In this document: piece after piece, positions 44,312 to 60,199 of the stretch
Layout: each line of letters opens with the position of its first letter
Numbering within the stretch: the first letter of the stretch is position 1
Assembly (NCBI GenBank): GCA_030063045.1
Contig: JAQSEB010000098.1
Span: forward strand, 310,001 to 374,000
Length of the DNA stretch: 64,000 nt
From: Pratylenchus scribneri
Taxonomy: Eukaryota; Nematoda; Chromadorea; Rhabditida; Pratylenchidae
Reading direction: 5' to 3'
The notes under the pieces: generated by a model
Told to the model about the DNA's origin: nothing
Databases searched by the model: none
The model's input: only the letters and a program-made list of their open reading frames with translations
Position numbers and translations under genes: made by a program

Positions 44312-47045
44312 CTATCCTTCCTCGTTGTCCCAATAGGCACCTCGTTTATCTTTGTTCGCTTTTGTCGTTGCCAAAAGAATTTGTTTGACGGATTCCTATA
44401 AAAATAATAATTACAGATAATTAAAAAAATTAATCTAATATAACTTCTTTAAACGTTTATTGGGGCCATAAGAAATTTTGCATTATTATTTTTAAGATTG
44501 GCAAATTTTACCCTTATTATTGTGATAATTTGGCGGCTATGCAAATATTTTTCAGCAATAAAAAATTATTACTTTGAATGCATTAAATTGTCGTTGTTCC
44601 CGCTGAGCTTTTTGTTTGGCCACATATTCTTCCAATTGTTCATCGGACATAAACACCATTTTGTCCAAATCATTCCACCATTTTTTCTTGTTCAAATCAA
44701 TTTGACAAAATTGCTCCAAAGGATCATCCGTTACCGTTATCGAATTTTCCGCTGTTGAATTGGAACTAAAAATAATATTAAATATTTTTATTTATTAATT
44801 TTTCTTCAGATTGTTTTACCATAGGAAAATATTTTTAGGCAATAAAATTTTGTAAAAAAGGTCAAAAATTCACGATAAAATTTCAGTCTCTCTTATAAAT
44901 ATTAAATCCCAAGGAATTTTTTTTTTCTTTTTTCAATTTATTTGTAATAAAAAAATTTTAATTTTTCTGAAAAATCAAAAGAAAATATTTTTGGCAATAA
45001 TTTAACTTCCAAATTTTATTTTTTTCCCCCTTAATTATAAAATTAAAAACCTTTCCATCGATTTGTTAAATATATTCTTCTTCTTCGACACCAAATTCAG
45101 TCGCATTTTCCTGCCATCTGGGACAGCTGATTGATTAAATTTCCCCTCAACTTTCTGTGTTTGAACTGTTGGAAGATTCGCATCTAAAAATATTAAAATT
45201 TGTTTAAATTATATTTTAAATTTTATAAATTGGTTTTCTTCTATTCTGAAAACCGAAAATTTAGAGTATACCGCAGTCCAAGTAGGCGTTATTTACAATA
45301 ACTCATCAAGGGCCAAACCAATGTTGATTGATTTTTTTAGTATAAAATTAAAGGGAAAACTGTTGGCTTAATTTACTATTTTACAATTGTTAATAATTTA
45401 ATGAAGCAATACTCAAAAAAACACACTAAAATTTAGTAATCTATAAATACTCTTATCATTGGTCTATTTGGGCAAAACTCTGAAAATAAATTAAATTTAG
45501 ATAGCCAATAGTCTGTTAATTAATTTGATACCAAAATCATTAAAATTGGTTCAATGCGGTCATTAAAGAATTATTTTTAAAAAAAAAAGCAACACAGATG
45601 TCAAATTAATTTTTTGTTTAATTTTTAATCAATCATATTAGTATAAAAATTAATATTATCAAGACACAAGACTATAACAATACTCTACTTGAACAAAATA
45701 ATTGTAAACCTTTTGTCGCATTGTTCGGCAATTTCTTTGGTGATACCATTGCTCCTGCATTTTTGTTTTCAATGCCCAAATTTGGTCGCAATTTTATTCG
45801 ATACTTTCTGGTACTAAATTCAAGCAAAAATATAGCTAAAAAATATTCTCAATCCATATATTTTTTACCTTCCAAATTCAAATGGATGATTGTGTTCACG
45901 CAATGCCTGCAATTCTCCATTCCTGTAATTTTTGAATCCAATAATATTTAAATTGGTTTAAATTTAAAAATCCGCTTCCATCTTCTAATTATAGCTAGTC
46001 CCCTCTAGAGAGTATTCGAAATTTAGTGGTCCAATATTTATATTTAGAGAGTATTTACGGCAATTAGAAGGTAACCTCTTTTCCCATCGAATTTGAAAAT
46101 TGCAAGTGTTTTTCGTGCATTTGAAATAGACAAAATTTTGTGCGCCTTTTATGCTCATTTTATATGCGCCAAATTTGGCCCGAATATATTCCAACGATTC
46201 CTCTTTTTCCACATCATCCAATTGATCCACTTGACGCCATTCTTTCATCTCAATTTGGAATGATTGGTCACTTGATGAGATTTCTTCTAGAAAATAAAGT
46301 GTAATGGAAAATAAATTTATCAACTGTTTATTTTTAAACTACAACACACAATGTTTTGTATTTTTTTACATCTTATATTTTTACTTTTATTTGATTGATT
46401 ACTTTTTCGAACATATAAATTCCCATTACTGTCTAAAATAAATGCAACACTTCTGCCAAATAATTAAAAACCTTTTGTTGAATTATTCGACAATTCCTCC
46501 GTATTTGTCTCAATTGACTGTTCATTTTTGCTCATATCCAATGATTTTGGTCGGCCACGTCGACCCATTCTTTCGACCGCCAAACTTTAGATTCAAAATA
46601 TAAAAATTATCCATTCGTATTTTTTACCTTCCCAATTCCACTGCATGATTGTGTTCTCGCAACGCCTGCAATTCTCCATTCCTGAGATAAAAGTTTTATG
46701 CATCATTTTATTTATTATCCGTTTAATTGAATGAGTTATTTCTTATTTGCTCTTTAAATTGATTAATTAATTTTGTAGGTTTAATACTTTTTAATTTATG
46801 CATTATTTTTTATTTAAATTTATTTGATATTCGGCAATATTCATATTCACCAAATTTGCTTAATAAAAAAACCTCCTTTCCCATCTAAGTTGAAAATTGC
46901 AAGTGTTTTTCGTGCATTTGAAATAGACAAAATTTTGTGCGCCTTTTATGCTCATTTTATATGCCCCAAATTTGGCCCGAATATATTCCAATGATTCCTC
47001 ATGTTCTACATCATCCAATTGATCAACTTGACGCCAATTTTTCAT
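44312..47045 (-). CDS. Two-finger FLYWCH-like protein with an AT-hook-like motif (372 aa), member D
   Basis: Exons (minus) 47045-46873, 46681-46628, 46584-46472, 46286-46076, 45922-45869, 45813-45710, 45183-45051, 44765-44573 and 44395-44312, all in phase. The gene duplicates a three-exon module: W-RQVDQLDDVE / YVYFKCTKNTC-like exon, ELQALREHNH exon, linker. Both fingers keep C-x4-C and H-x-H. The first linker has GRRGRPKS, an AT-hook-like core. The end repeats the member C block (NKKKWWNDLD, MSDEQLEEYVAKQKAQ, ILLATTKANKDKRGAYWD). It is likely a DNA-binding nuclear protein. The strand is opposite to members A-C, so the cluster includes an inversion or a transposed copy. Confidence 0.85.
45275..45570. 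repeat. CGTTATTTACAATAACTCATCAAG-type repeat in an intron
   Basis: A copy of the family seen at 39.6 and 52.4 kb, with TAGGCGTTATTTACAATAAC at the left, a TGATACCAAAATCATTAAAA core and TTGGTTCAATGCGGTCATTA at the right. It lies in intron 6 of member D. Confidence 0.5.
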
Positions 47046-47187
47046 TTTGGATCAGTTTTTCAGTAATTTTTTTGAAGCACAAAATTCTAGATTCTTTAAA
47101 AATGTTATTAAATATCACTTCTTTAACTTTATTTAAAAAGTTTAATTTGAAGAATTTTTTATTGATGATGGAGCAAGTAGCCCGAGC

Positions 47188-48643
47188 TAGAGACCGGCGC
47201 GGAGGAAAATCCGGACCCGCGGACCGGATTTTCGAACCGAAAAAATCCCGGGCCGGACCGGACCGGATAATCCGTACAAAATCCGGTCCGGAAATAATCC
47301 GTACCAAAAAAAATACGGATCCGGATACGGATTACGGATTTTCAAAAAAAATTTTTTTCGCAGATTTAAAGTAAAAAATAATTTTTTTTGCGCATATAAA
47401 ATAAAAATAAATAAAATTTATCGTAAAATTAAAACAATGAATGAAATCAAATTCATGCAAATTAATATGAGCCGACTTCAGGAATACTTTTATTAAGGAA
47501 AATCAACATTTCTACAGTTTCTGGACTCAAACTTGATCGGCGATAATCATAAACATCTTGTGCAATGCTGAATAATTGTACACGATAAATTAGATTTAAT
47601 TAAGGCCAAAATGGATCAAAAGGAGGTGCTCGGGATATATCTGGATAAAGGAGGATTAAGGTGGATATAGAGGGATTAAATGGGAATACTGACTGAAATT
47701 GATGGGTGATTATTCGCTTGGATTAGGGAGGGTAGGGAAGTTAGCCGGTGGCCCTGACTAGACTAGTACTCAAACTGGTAGGTTTAAGGCCTATAATACA
47801 TTTATAAAGCTAGGGATTAGGGTAAGGGGTTCGGAGTATTGGATTCGCGCGAAGCCGGAATTAAAACAGCTCCAAACCGGGACACGCGCATACCGCTTTA
47901 AAATCTTGAAGCGGCACAAATCCAAAAATAAGCCTTATATTTGTTGATATCGAAAAATATTTCCTAACTTAATCCTATCAATTTCGGAGGCTTAATCCCC
48001 AATATCCACTTTAATCTCTCGATATCCGGATATATCCCGCGCACTCTCAGGGCCATCGGCTAACTTCCCTACCCTCCCTAATCCAAGCGAATAATCACCC
48101 ATCCATTTCAGACATTATTCTCTCTTAATCCCTCTATATCCACCTTAATCTTCCTTTATCCAGATATATCCCGCGCACACCCTTTTGGTCCATTTTGGCT
48201 TTATTAAAACCTAATTTATCCATATTTTTTTTATTAGAAACCATTTTATGTTGAATAATTAATTTTTATTTACATTCGTTAAAAGAATGTGAAAAATCAT
48301 TCGGCAAAAAATTGGTACCCATTGGATAAAGAAAGCAAAAAAAGATATGCCTATTAAAAAAGAATCAGAAAAAGTAAATATAAAAAAAATATTTAATAGA
48401 ATTTTTACATCGTTTCAAAAAAATTATTCAAAAAATTGGATGAATGGTCCTTTTTAAAACAATTTGGAAAATCCGTAAGATCCGGACCGGATTGTACGGA
48501 TTGGGAAAATTCCGGGCCGGACCGGACCGGATAATCCGTACAAAAATCCGGCCCGGAAAAAATCCGGAAAATCAAAAAATATACGGATTTCGGACTCCGG
48601 GTCCGGATAATCCGTACGGATCCGGAATCCGCGCCGGCCTCTA
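47188..48643. mobile_element. 1.46-kb hAT-type element with exact target duplication and a nested palindrome
   Basis: The ends TAGAG-ACCGGCGCGGA and TCCGCGCCGGC-CTCTA are flanked by GCCCGAGC on both sides (47180-47187 and 48644-48651). Subterminal zones are rich in CCGGATAATCCGTAC units. No transposase is visible. A different palindrome (47603-48203) sits inside, so the element was itself a target. The frames within, rich in RIIRTKSGP, are by-products of the repeats. Confidence 0.92.
47603..48203. repeat. Palindrome of the GGATTAAGGTGGATATA family, nested
   Basis: The arms start GCCAAAATGGATCAAAAGG and AGGxGTGCxCGGGATATAT. Inside are TTAAGGTGGATATAGAGGGA, a CTAGGGATTAGGGTAAGGGG tract and CGCGAAGCCGGAATTAAAAC, shared with the centre of the 39.97-41.36 kb palindrome. 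Confidence 0.85.
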
Positions 48644-48819
48644 GCCCGAGCAAGCGGAAGTTAATAATATGTATTTGATGGTGACAAAATGCCAATAAAA
48701 AGAAAATCAAAAATTTGGTGAAATAAGGAGGAAGAAGGCAGGAAGGGGAGAAAGTTGACCCAGAATTTAGCGAAAATTTTTCCAGAAAATTTCTCCTCCA
48801 GCAGCAGCAGAGCCCGTAA

Positions 48820-49130
48820 AAAAAGGATTGGTGGGCCGTTTCCCCAAATGGGGCCATTTCCCCAAATCTTTAGCATGTACTATTTCCGCTAGACTCCTAT
48901 GCTCCGACCTCAGAGCCCCTAGGCCCATAGTCCCTAGCCCCTACTCTGATTTGGGGAAATGGACCCTCCACCAAAAAAAAGAACGAGGGAAGATTCCCCG
49001 GGAAACTTACCGAGGAATTTTTCTGGGGAACTCTCCGTCATTTTCAAGGGAAATTTGGTAAAAAAAGAAATCAAGGGAATCCCGCCCGCCCTCTTTCCCT
49101 CGAAATAGGGGGAATCTTCCCTTTTTACAA
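48820..49130. repeat. TTCCCCAAAT inverted repeats around a CCCCTAG tract
   Basis: GTTTCCCCAAATGGGG and CCATTTCCCCAAAT at 48840-48870 oppose ATTTGGGGAAATGG near 48950. Between them is CAGAGCCCCTAGGCCCATAG and TCCCTAGCCCCTA, the complement of the telomere-like tract seen in other palindromes. GGGAATCTTCCC-type units follow. Confidence 0.6.
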
Positions 49131-49483
49131 ATATTATTTAAAAATCTATAAATAAATTGTATTATTTTGTAAAATATTTTTTTTTCCATAGGGATATGTA
49201 AAAAAATCTGGGCTTTCTTGTGAACCTAAAATTGATTTTCAAAATTAATTTAAAAATATTTAACCTGAACAAAAAAAATAAAATTTTTATATAGAAAAAT
49301 AGAGGAGAGTCTTTTCTATAAGCCACAATTTATTTCATAATTTTATCTATTTTTTAAATATTTTTAAATAATTAAATAAAAGATAAAAATTTATTTTTCA
49401 ATCAACAAGGTCAAAAATGGCCAAAAAAACATTCAAATAAAAGAATTATCATAAATATTCATTCCTCAATCCTATCAATGTGC

Positions 49484-50669
49484 TTATTCCTTCGTTGTGA
49501 GGTCAAAATTCATTCGTTCCTCGTTAAGCCATTGTGAAAAATTGTGAAGTGTGTACCATTTGCCATCTGCCTTTCGTTTCATCACGGTCAACATATTTCC
49601 ATATGTGGTGATGCCGCCCTCACTGAAATTAAAGAATTCAAAAATATTTTTTTAGGAATATTTTTAATGGGGACCTGGTACAGCTGAATTCACTAATAAT
49701 GCTGCACATATTTCCGTCGACGACGATTTCCTTCAAATTAGTCTGCAAAAATAATTAAATTTAATCCAAAATGTGTTTTGTTTTTCTCACATCCGAAAAT
49801 ACATATTTGCTGTTGGGAAATCGGATGAACGCTTTTGCATAAACTTTTTCCATTGCATCACGGCCATACACTGGCGGTTCGGGCTTCAAATTAAAATTAA
49901 AGAATTAAAAAATATTTAATTTTAAATTGAATTAATTTGTATTTTTAAATAAAATTTATTTAATTTTTTGCAAAAATGACAAATTTGTTTTAATTTTGAT
50001 GCCGAAAAGATAGTATTTTTGAGCAAAAAATGTGGCCAAATTCAACAATGTTTTAAATTTTATCCCAAACTAATTATCCAGGCCCTAAAGCCATCATTAA
50101 TTTATTCAAACCCCATTCATTTTTATGGCCAAAATATTATTTTGGCATCAAAAATCTATCTTTTTTTTGTCAAATTCCCGTTTTTTTCCTAAAAAAATGA
50201 AGAATCAAATATTAAGAAAATATGTTTTTCTATAATTGTTCCACAAATTACCGTATTTTTCCCATTATTAGCCCCCTCTCTAGTAGAAGCCCCCTACCCA
50301 ATAATGACCCCCCTATAGAATAATTTATTTAAAAAATAACCAATTTTTAGGTGAAATTAAGCCGAAACAAGCATTTTTTGTTTCAAAAAAATAAAAAAAA
50401 AGTGCTCATCTTGGTGGGTCTCTGATGAGAAATAAAGGCCTTATCTCTAGTAAAAGCTTCCTCTCCAATAAAATTCCCCCTTTTAAGCTCTCTGAAAAAT
50501 AGTAGCCCCGGGGCAACTATTAGGAAAAATACGGTACTACAAAAATTCTTACAGCGGTGATATGCGTTGCCTCTGGCAAAATGGTCTTTGCTATCCGTTT
50601 TGCGTCTCGAGCATGGTATGCATCGTCAATCTCTTTCCAGGCGGCACGAATTTCTGCTTCAGCTGTCAT
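49484..50669 (-). CDS. NTF2-like (SnoaL/DUF4440-type) protein, 138 aa
   Basis: Exons (minus) 50669-50553, 49883-49791, 49742-49675 and 49622-49484, all in phase with a start ATG and stop TAA. The layout is that of the cone-shaped NTF2-like fold: an N-terminal helix (EIRAAWKEIDDAYHARDAKRIAK), the loop YGRDAMEKVYA, then strands ending MLTVMKRKADGKWYTLHNFSQWL, the usual TxVWxKxDGKWxxxH signature. Members act as small-molecule enzymes, binding scaffolds or oligomerisation domains, so function cannot be predicted from this. There is no signal peptide, so it is probably cytosolic. Length is normal for the family. Intron 1 holds a mariner-type MITE. Confidence 0.88.
50251..50534. mobile_element. Tc1/mariner-type MITE with TA duplication
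   Basis: The ends CCGTATTTTTCC and GGAAAAATACGG are flanked by TA on each side. The inside has AGCCCCCTCTCTAGTAGAAG and related CCCC-rich units but no transposase. It lies in intron 1 of the NTF2-like gene. Confidence 0.85.
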
Positions 50670-51000
50670 TTTTAATAAAGTGAAATATTTTTAAATTAAA
50701 CTAATAAAATGGATAAATGATTGATGATATTTTTTTGATATTTAAATAGGCAAACGATGGAAGGGAAATTATAAATTTTCTGCTCAAAAAGTGGCGGATC
50801 ATTTTAAAGTTTGGAGTTTTTGGGGACAAATTTCAATAGAATATAAGAGAGAAAGTCTAAAAATTCTTGCATAGTTTGGAGTTTTTGGGCTAAAATTATA
50901 AAATTGATGATAAGAAAAGTGACTGGAAGAGAAAATTCCTTTAGGAAAAATTTTGTTCCAAATAATATCAATGATCACTTTATTCGGGTGATGTGACATG

Positions 51001-51095
51001 TGATTCACAATTTTTTATAATATTTTTAATAAATAAAATTTTGCTTTATTTGATTCACAATTTTTTATAATATTTTTAATAAATAATTTCTTAAA
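51001..51095. repeat. 50-bp tandem duplication
   Basis: TGATTCACAATTTTTTATAA and the following bases occur twice head-to-tail with a 50-bp period; the copies are nearly identical over 45 bases. Confidence 0.85.
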
Positions 51096-51325
51096 TTATA
51101 AATTTAAAAGAAAGAGCATAAATTAATAGTAATTCCAAAATGGAAACCAGCAATTAATTATCTTTCATATAAACAATAATCGCGTTATGTCAATATAAAT
51201 CAACTATTCGACATTGATTTTTCATATTTGATAAATCGAAGTCATTTTATTTTTTGCCATGTTGATAGTTTTATTATTGATTTTTATAAATTTTTAATAG
51301 TATTTTTTAAATATCTTCAATTTAA

Positions 51326-51964
51326 ATTTGGGTAATATTGTCGTTCGTTCCCCCCCCCCCCTTTTTTCCAAAAAAAATTTTTTATTTTATTTTATGCTAA
51401 AAACATGAATTTAGAGGTTTTCGATGATGGGGAATACGAATATAGCATTAGTTTTTCATTAGCTGAACTGGCTTAACCGTTATCGGTTCACAAACCGGTT
51501 TCGAAAAATCGAACTTTGATGTTTTGAGTCATATTATATATCAATCGACGCGTATTGATGAGCTGATCCCGAATCTGGCATTTGTTTCGCATAAAACCAA
51601 AAAAGAAAAAAGTTATGGCCATTTTAGTCACGTGGGTCACCAATAAACCTTATGAAATTTTAAATGGCCATAACATTTTTCTTTTTTGGTTTTATGCGAA
51701 ACAAATGCCATATTCGCGATCAGCTCATCAATACGCGTTGATTGATATATAATATGACTCAAAATATCAAAGTTCGATTTTTCGAAACCGGTTTGTGAAC
51801 CGATAACGGTTCAGCCAGTTCATCTAATGAAAAACTAATGCTATATTCGTATTCCACATCATTGAAAACCTCTAAATTCATATTTTTAGCATAAAATAAA
51901 ATAAAAATTTTTTTTTGGAAAAAAGGGGGGGGGGGGGAACGAACGACAATATTACCTAAATTTG
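51326..51964. repeat. Palindrome of the TCGATGATGGGGAAT family
   Basis: The ends GGTAATATTGTCGTTCGTTC are inverse and followed by long C or G runs. The arms carry GCTAAAAACATGAATTTAG, TCGATGATGGGGAATACG, AAACCGGTTTCGAAAAATCG and the TCAATCGACGCGTATTGATG island. The two island copies face the centre near 51645. Confidence 0.9.
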
Positions 51965-52208
51965 TTCAAAAACTCCAATATACACAATGATCCGCCACTT
52001 TTTCAGCACAAAAATTTTGCTCTTCCCTTTCACTCTATCTATTTAAAATATCCCAATAATGTAAATAAATATCACATGATCACATCATTAATTTTATTAA
52101 TAGTTTAATTTAAAACTTTTTTTTCATTATTATTGACAAAATGATTAATCAAAAATTAAATTAAAGTCAAAAATAATAATTTTTAATATTTTTTCCAGAA
52201 CAATTTAA

Positions 52209-56462
<4,254 letters not shown>

Positions 56463-56886
56463 ACAGAAAATTATGGAGGCAGAAGAAGAAATGAAACAAT
56501 TTTAAATATTAATAAAATTTACTCAAATTTCTGTTATCACTTTCGCATAAAATTACAAAAAAATAATTTACAGTCGCGCAAAATGGACGAATTGCTCCAT
56601 TGGGCATATCACATTCCAGTGAGTCTAACATATTTAATTTTTGAGTTTTATTATTTTTGCTATACAACACATCGAATTGCGTCAATTGAGCTATAATTTG
56701 TTAGAAAAAAAATATAAAAAAAATTTTTCGATTTTAGACTCAAAATGAGGCCACCTTCAGTTTTATGATTTTTATGAGATTATAACGTTGTTATTTTTGA
56801 TTTTTTTCCGAAAAGAATAATATTTATGGAAAAAAGCGGATACAAAGTCTCAACAAATGTGTGTATTACCCATGAATCTAGGAAAG

Positions 56887-57275
56887 TTTTTTTGCTTGGC
56901 AAATTTGGTGCTTTTTTGAGGCAAATTTGGTGCAAAAAGTTTTTCCTCGGAAAACTTTTTAGGGGCTAGGGTTTGGGTTAGGTTAAGGGCGGCATGGGAT
57001 TAGGGGCTAGGGGCTTAGGATCTGTAGGGGCTAGGGGCTTGGCCAAAATTTTGTTGAGTTATGGCCATTTTTTTGATAATGTTTTTTTCGCCATAACTCT
57101 GTGGCCAATGGGCCAATTTAAGTGTTCTTAACTTCATTTAATAGATTTTTTTGTGGGCTATCGAATGGTATATTGAACCCTATATCTAACCCTAACCCTA
57201 AAAAAGTTTTATATATAAATTATATTTTGCACCAATTTTGCCTCAAAAAAGCACCAAATTTGCCAGGCAAAAAAA
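56887..57275. repeat. Palindrome with a CTAGGGGCTTAGGG core
   Basis: The ends TTTTTTGCTTGGCAAATTTG and CAAATTTGCCAGGCAAAAAA are inverse, followed inward by GGTGCTTTTTTGAGGCAAA. The left inner part has GGGGCTAGGG-TTTGGGTTAG and AGGGGCTAGGGGCTTAGG. The right inner part has CCCTAACCCTAAAAAAG. Confidence 0.8.
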
Positions 57276-57339
57276 CCGCACGTCATGAATCTTCAGCATT
57301 TTATTTCTTCAAATCATTTCAAAATTATTCTTCTCTTCT

Positions 57340-60024
57340 TCAATTTCCTTTGCGTTGTCGTGTTATGCCTGTAATTTGGTACGCAAAACCTTCACTACCA
57401 AAAAAATATGAATGGTCGCCTCGAATCCAAAGTTGCCCTCCATTGGTTTCGTCATTCCACAGATTGAAGTTGTAATCACCACATTCGGTTTGGCCACAAA
57501 AGTCCTTGTATCTAAATTCCTTGCACATCAAATCCGGAAGCATAATGCCGCCACCAGCGTCAACATCGCCCAAATTCTTACAATTTACCAGAAACCTGTA
57601 AAATAAAATAATAAGAAACATGTGTATTGGTCACATTAAAAATTTGGATAAAAAATGTGAAAATATCATGAAATTGGAGATAAAAAAGGTGCGGATTTTT
57701 TTGTCGAGGGTTTTTTTTTGTCGACAAACCAGTTTTTTGAGTAAAACTTTTTTGTGCTTGATCCTAGACATCAAAAACAATTTAGCCATTTTATAGAGCT
57801 CATCGAGACGCGTCGAATGATGTTTAGTTTGTCAAGGTTTGGCTAAAATTAAAAGTATTAAACCGTCATGGTTCATAATTCTTTTAATTTTAAACCAAAC
57901 CCAACAAACTAAACATCATTCGACGCGTCTCGATGAGCTCTATAAAATGGCTAAATTGTTTTTGATGTCTAGGATCAAGCACAAAAAAATTATACTCAAA
58001 AGACTGATTTGTCGACAAAAACTCCAATTTGTCGACAAAAGAATCTTTCTTATTTTGCCGACAAAAAATACTTTTCTCGGGATAAAAATAAGAGGGCCCT
58101 TCATGCTATGTGGTTGTGATGAAAAAATAAAATGATCATAAATTTTTTATTTACTATCGCAAAGGGTGGCTGGAGTACATTATTTATATGGAATTTGCCA
58201 TATTTTTAAAGATTTGCCTTATTTTTTGCCTTGCTCTATAAAGTATCATATTTTTAAAAATTTCTTAAAAAATCATGATTTTTAGTTAAAATTATTCGGT
58301 GTGCGACCATTTTAAGTCTATAATTTTTTTGTGAATCTCATTTTTTGCCTAAAATTCTCAATCTTATGAGATCAGAATAAGAAATACCTAATTTTTGTTT
58401 ACGGTGGTGAATTTGATTGTTTCCTATCCCAAATGAATTTATATTTTATAGCAATATGAATCTAAAAAGGATTAAAATATTATAACGATAAAATTGATGC
58501 CATTAAAAATGCATTATTTTTATTTGTAAAATGGAAATGCCATTTTTTTTGCTTTTGCCCCTTAGACCCTATTTACTAGTTTTAAATAGATCCATGCTCA
58601 TCGCGGCTGGATTTAACGGTTTGTATTGTATATCATTTACAAAAATTGATTCGCACTCGGATAACACACAAAAATATTTGAAATTAATATGAAAGTTTAC
58701 ATTTTATAATCGCCATCATCCTTGAATAGAAAATCTTCCTCATAATCGGGAATGACCATTTTGATGGGAAATTGGCAGCCAATAAATTTCGTTGTTTCTT
58801 TCTTCACTTCTTTCTTTTTAACCTCGTTAAAATCTTCATCAAGACAATTAACTATGATCGGCACGGGCAAACTGTTTTTGAGGTCTTTTATTTCAAAATT
58901 GAACGGTCCGCCAAATTTGGCAACTTTTGTTGGATCATCTTCTTCGAGTTTTTGTTGGTCAATTGTTTGCTGCTGCTGCTGCTCTTTGGGCTTTGAATTT
59001 GAAGGCGATTTGGCAGTGCCCGAGCTGTTGCTGCCTACAGAACTTCCGGTTGCAATCACACCGTTGTTCTCTGCTATATTTTTCCAATTATACACAAATC
59101 CCCTCTATTTTATGAGACTGAAATATAGCCTGAAGCCTAACTAGGCTTACGTTATGGCTCAGATAAGTCAAATTCGAAACTATTTTTGGGAGGTGGAGTT
59201 TCAGCGTCGGCCGTTTCAGCGTCAGCGACTTTGACGAGTCATAACTCAGCAAAGAAGAAACCATTTGAGACAATCTTGGTATCATTGGATAGAGCTAATC
59301 AAACTCTATTAAATGATATATAGCAATTTATGAAAAGTTAAATATTCTCTTAATTACAAGCTTCTAAGTAAGAAAAATCGACTTGTATTGACTTTTTCGA
59401 CTTTAAGTCACTTAAATTTTCATTTATCGAAAAAGCTTTATCCACTATTCAATAGAGCTTGAATAGCTCTATCCAATGATACCAAGATTGTCTAAAATGG
59501 TTTCTTCCTTGCTGAGTTATGACTCGTCAAAGTCGCTGACGCTGAAACGGCCGACGCTGAAACGTCCCCCACCGAAATTCGAAACTATTTTTTGCCATAA
59601 AAAAGTATTTTTTGCCAACAGTTTTTCATTTCTAATAAATTAGAAACCGGTTTTAGACTAAACAACCTTATACCATTTTATAGATCTCAACGTGACGCAT
59701 CGAATGGTAATATATAAAAAATGCCAAAATTTGGCTCAAAATTAAGTAATTTAAAACCAAAAACTGGAAATATTGTTTAACCGGTTTAAAATGACTATTT
59801 TTCATATAAAAATTATACAATTCTTTTTTAAAAATATATTTTTATCACACTGAATTAATATTTTTATATCTATCATTCGATTCTTTTACTATTATTAAAT
59901 AGTATAATTTGATTTTTTTAAATAAATTTTATTCAATAAAAATTGCATCAAATAAAAGTAGGAAAAATTTACCAAAGGCCACAAAAATTGCAATCAGCAA
60001 TGGAAGAACAAATTTGAGGTGCAT
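57340..60024 (-). CDS. Secreted protein of an unrecognised family (226 aa), partner of the gene at 61.1-63.9 kb
   Basis: Exons (minus) 60024-59973, 59073-58701 and 57595-57340, all in phase. The signal peptide is LKFVLPLLIAIFVAF. A Ser/Gln-rich low-complexity linker with a KKEVKKE stretch follows. The C-terminal 150 residues align with the end of the plus-strand neighbour: NSLPVPI, F-x-I-K..., GDYKMFLVNCKNL, GDYNFNLW, WIRGDHSYFF and FAYQITGIT against NNLSYPI, GWNLKVKNC, GNYSIYL, LQMDHFM and FLFEITALI. The best guess is an extracellular beta-rich domain with a Cys pair. I do not recognise it. Introns hold two large palindromes. An antisense frame over exon 2 is a shadow. Confidence 0.78.
57698..58048. 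repeat. Near-perfect palindrome with paired islands
   Basis: The outer ends are TTTTGTCGACAAA-type repeats. The arms then share TTTTGTGCTTGATCCTAGAC, CAATTTAGCCATTTTATAGA and GAGCTCATCGAGACGCGTCG before a centre near 57870. It is the best-preserved island pair in the window, in intron 2 of the secreted protein gene. Confidence 0.9.
59186..59572. repeat. Palindromic element flanked by an 18-bp direct repeat
   Basis: The ends GGAGxTTTCAGCGTCGGCCG (twice TTTCAGCGTC) are inverse. The arms share GACTTTGACGAGTCATAACT and AACCATTTxAGACAATCTTGG. On both outer sides the sequence AAATTCGAAACTATTTTT recurs in direct orientation (59170-59187 and 59575-59592), like an unusually long target duplication. 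It lies in intron 1 of the secreted protein gene. Confidence 0.85.
59595..59830. repeat. Half copy of the 4.3-kb palindrome family
   Basis: It shows AGAAACCGGTTTTAGACT, ACCTTATACCATTTTATAGA and the GACGCATCGAATGG island, matching one arm of the element at 4.3-4.6 kb; the opposite arm is lost or much diverged. Confidence 0.55.
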
Positions 60025-60199
60025 ATTTTGTTGTAATCAATTTTAAAGAAAGTAAAATTTATTGGTTGAATGAATGGGCGGATTTTAATTTTCAGCTAGA
60101 TTTGAATTTATTTTTATATCCAAGAAAATTTTATGAATTACAAATAACCAAGCATATGTGCATTTGATGGTGGAAACCAAAATATATCCGGTGCAGAGT

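Larger units (their letters stand above)
50735..52065. repeat. 1.3-kb outer inverted repeat around an inner palindrome
   Basis: The left flank (50735-50835) and right flank (51965-52065) are diverged inverse copies sharing AAAGTGGCGGATCATT and TTTGGAGTTTTT. Between them lie a 50-bp tandem pair and an independent palindrome. A gene-free spacer between the NTF2-like gene and the dehydrogenase gene. Confidence 0.65.

Noticed and set aside
47023..48857. Frames with RIIRTKSGP-type repeats
   Set aside because: They are by-products of CCGGATAATCCG repeats in the hAT-type element.
58752..59144. 130-codon plus-strand frame
   Set aside because: Antisense of exon 2 of the secreted protein; the Cys/Leu-rich run is the reverse of CAG-rich Gln codons.
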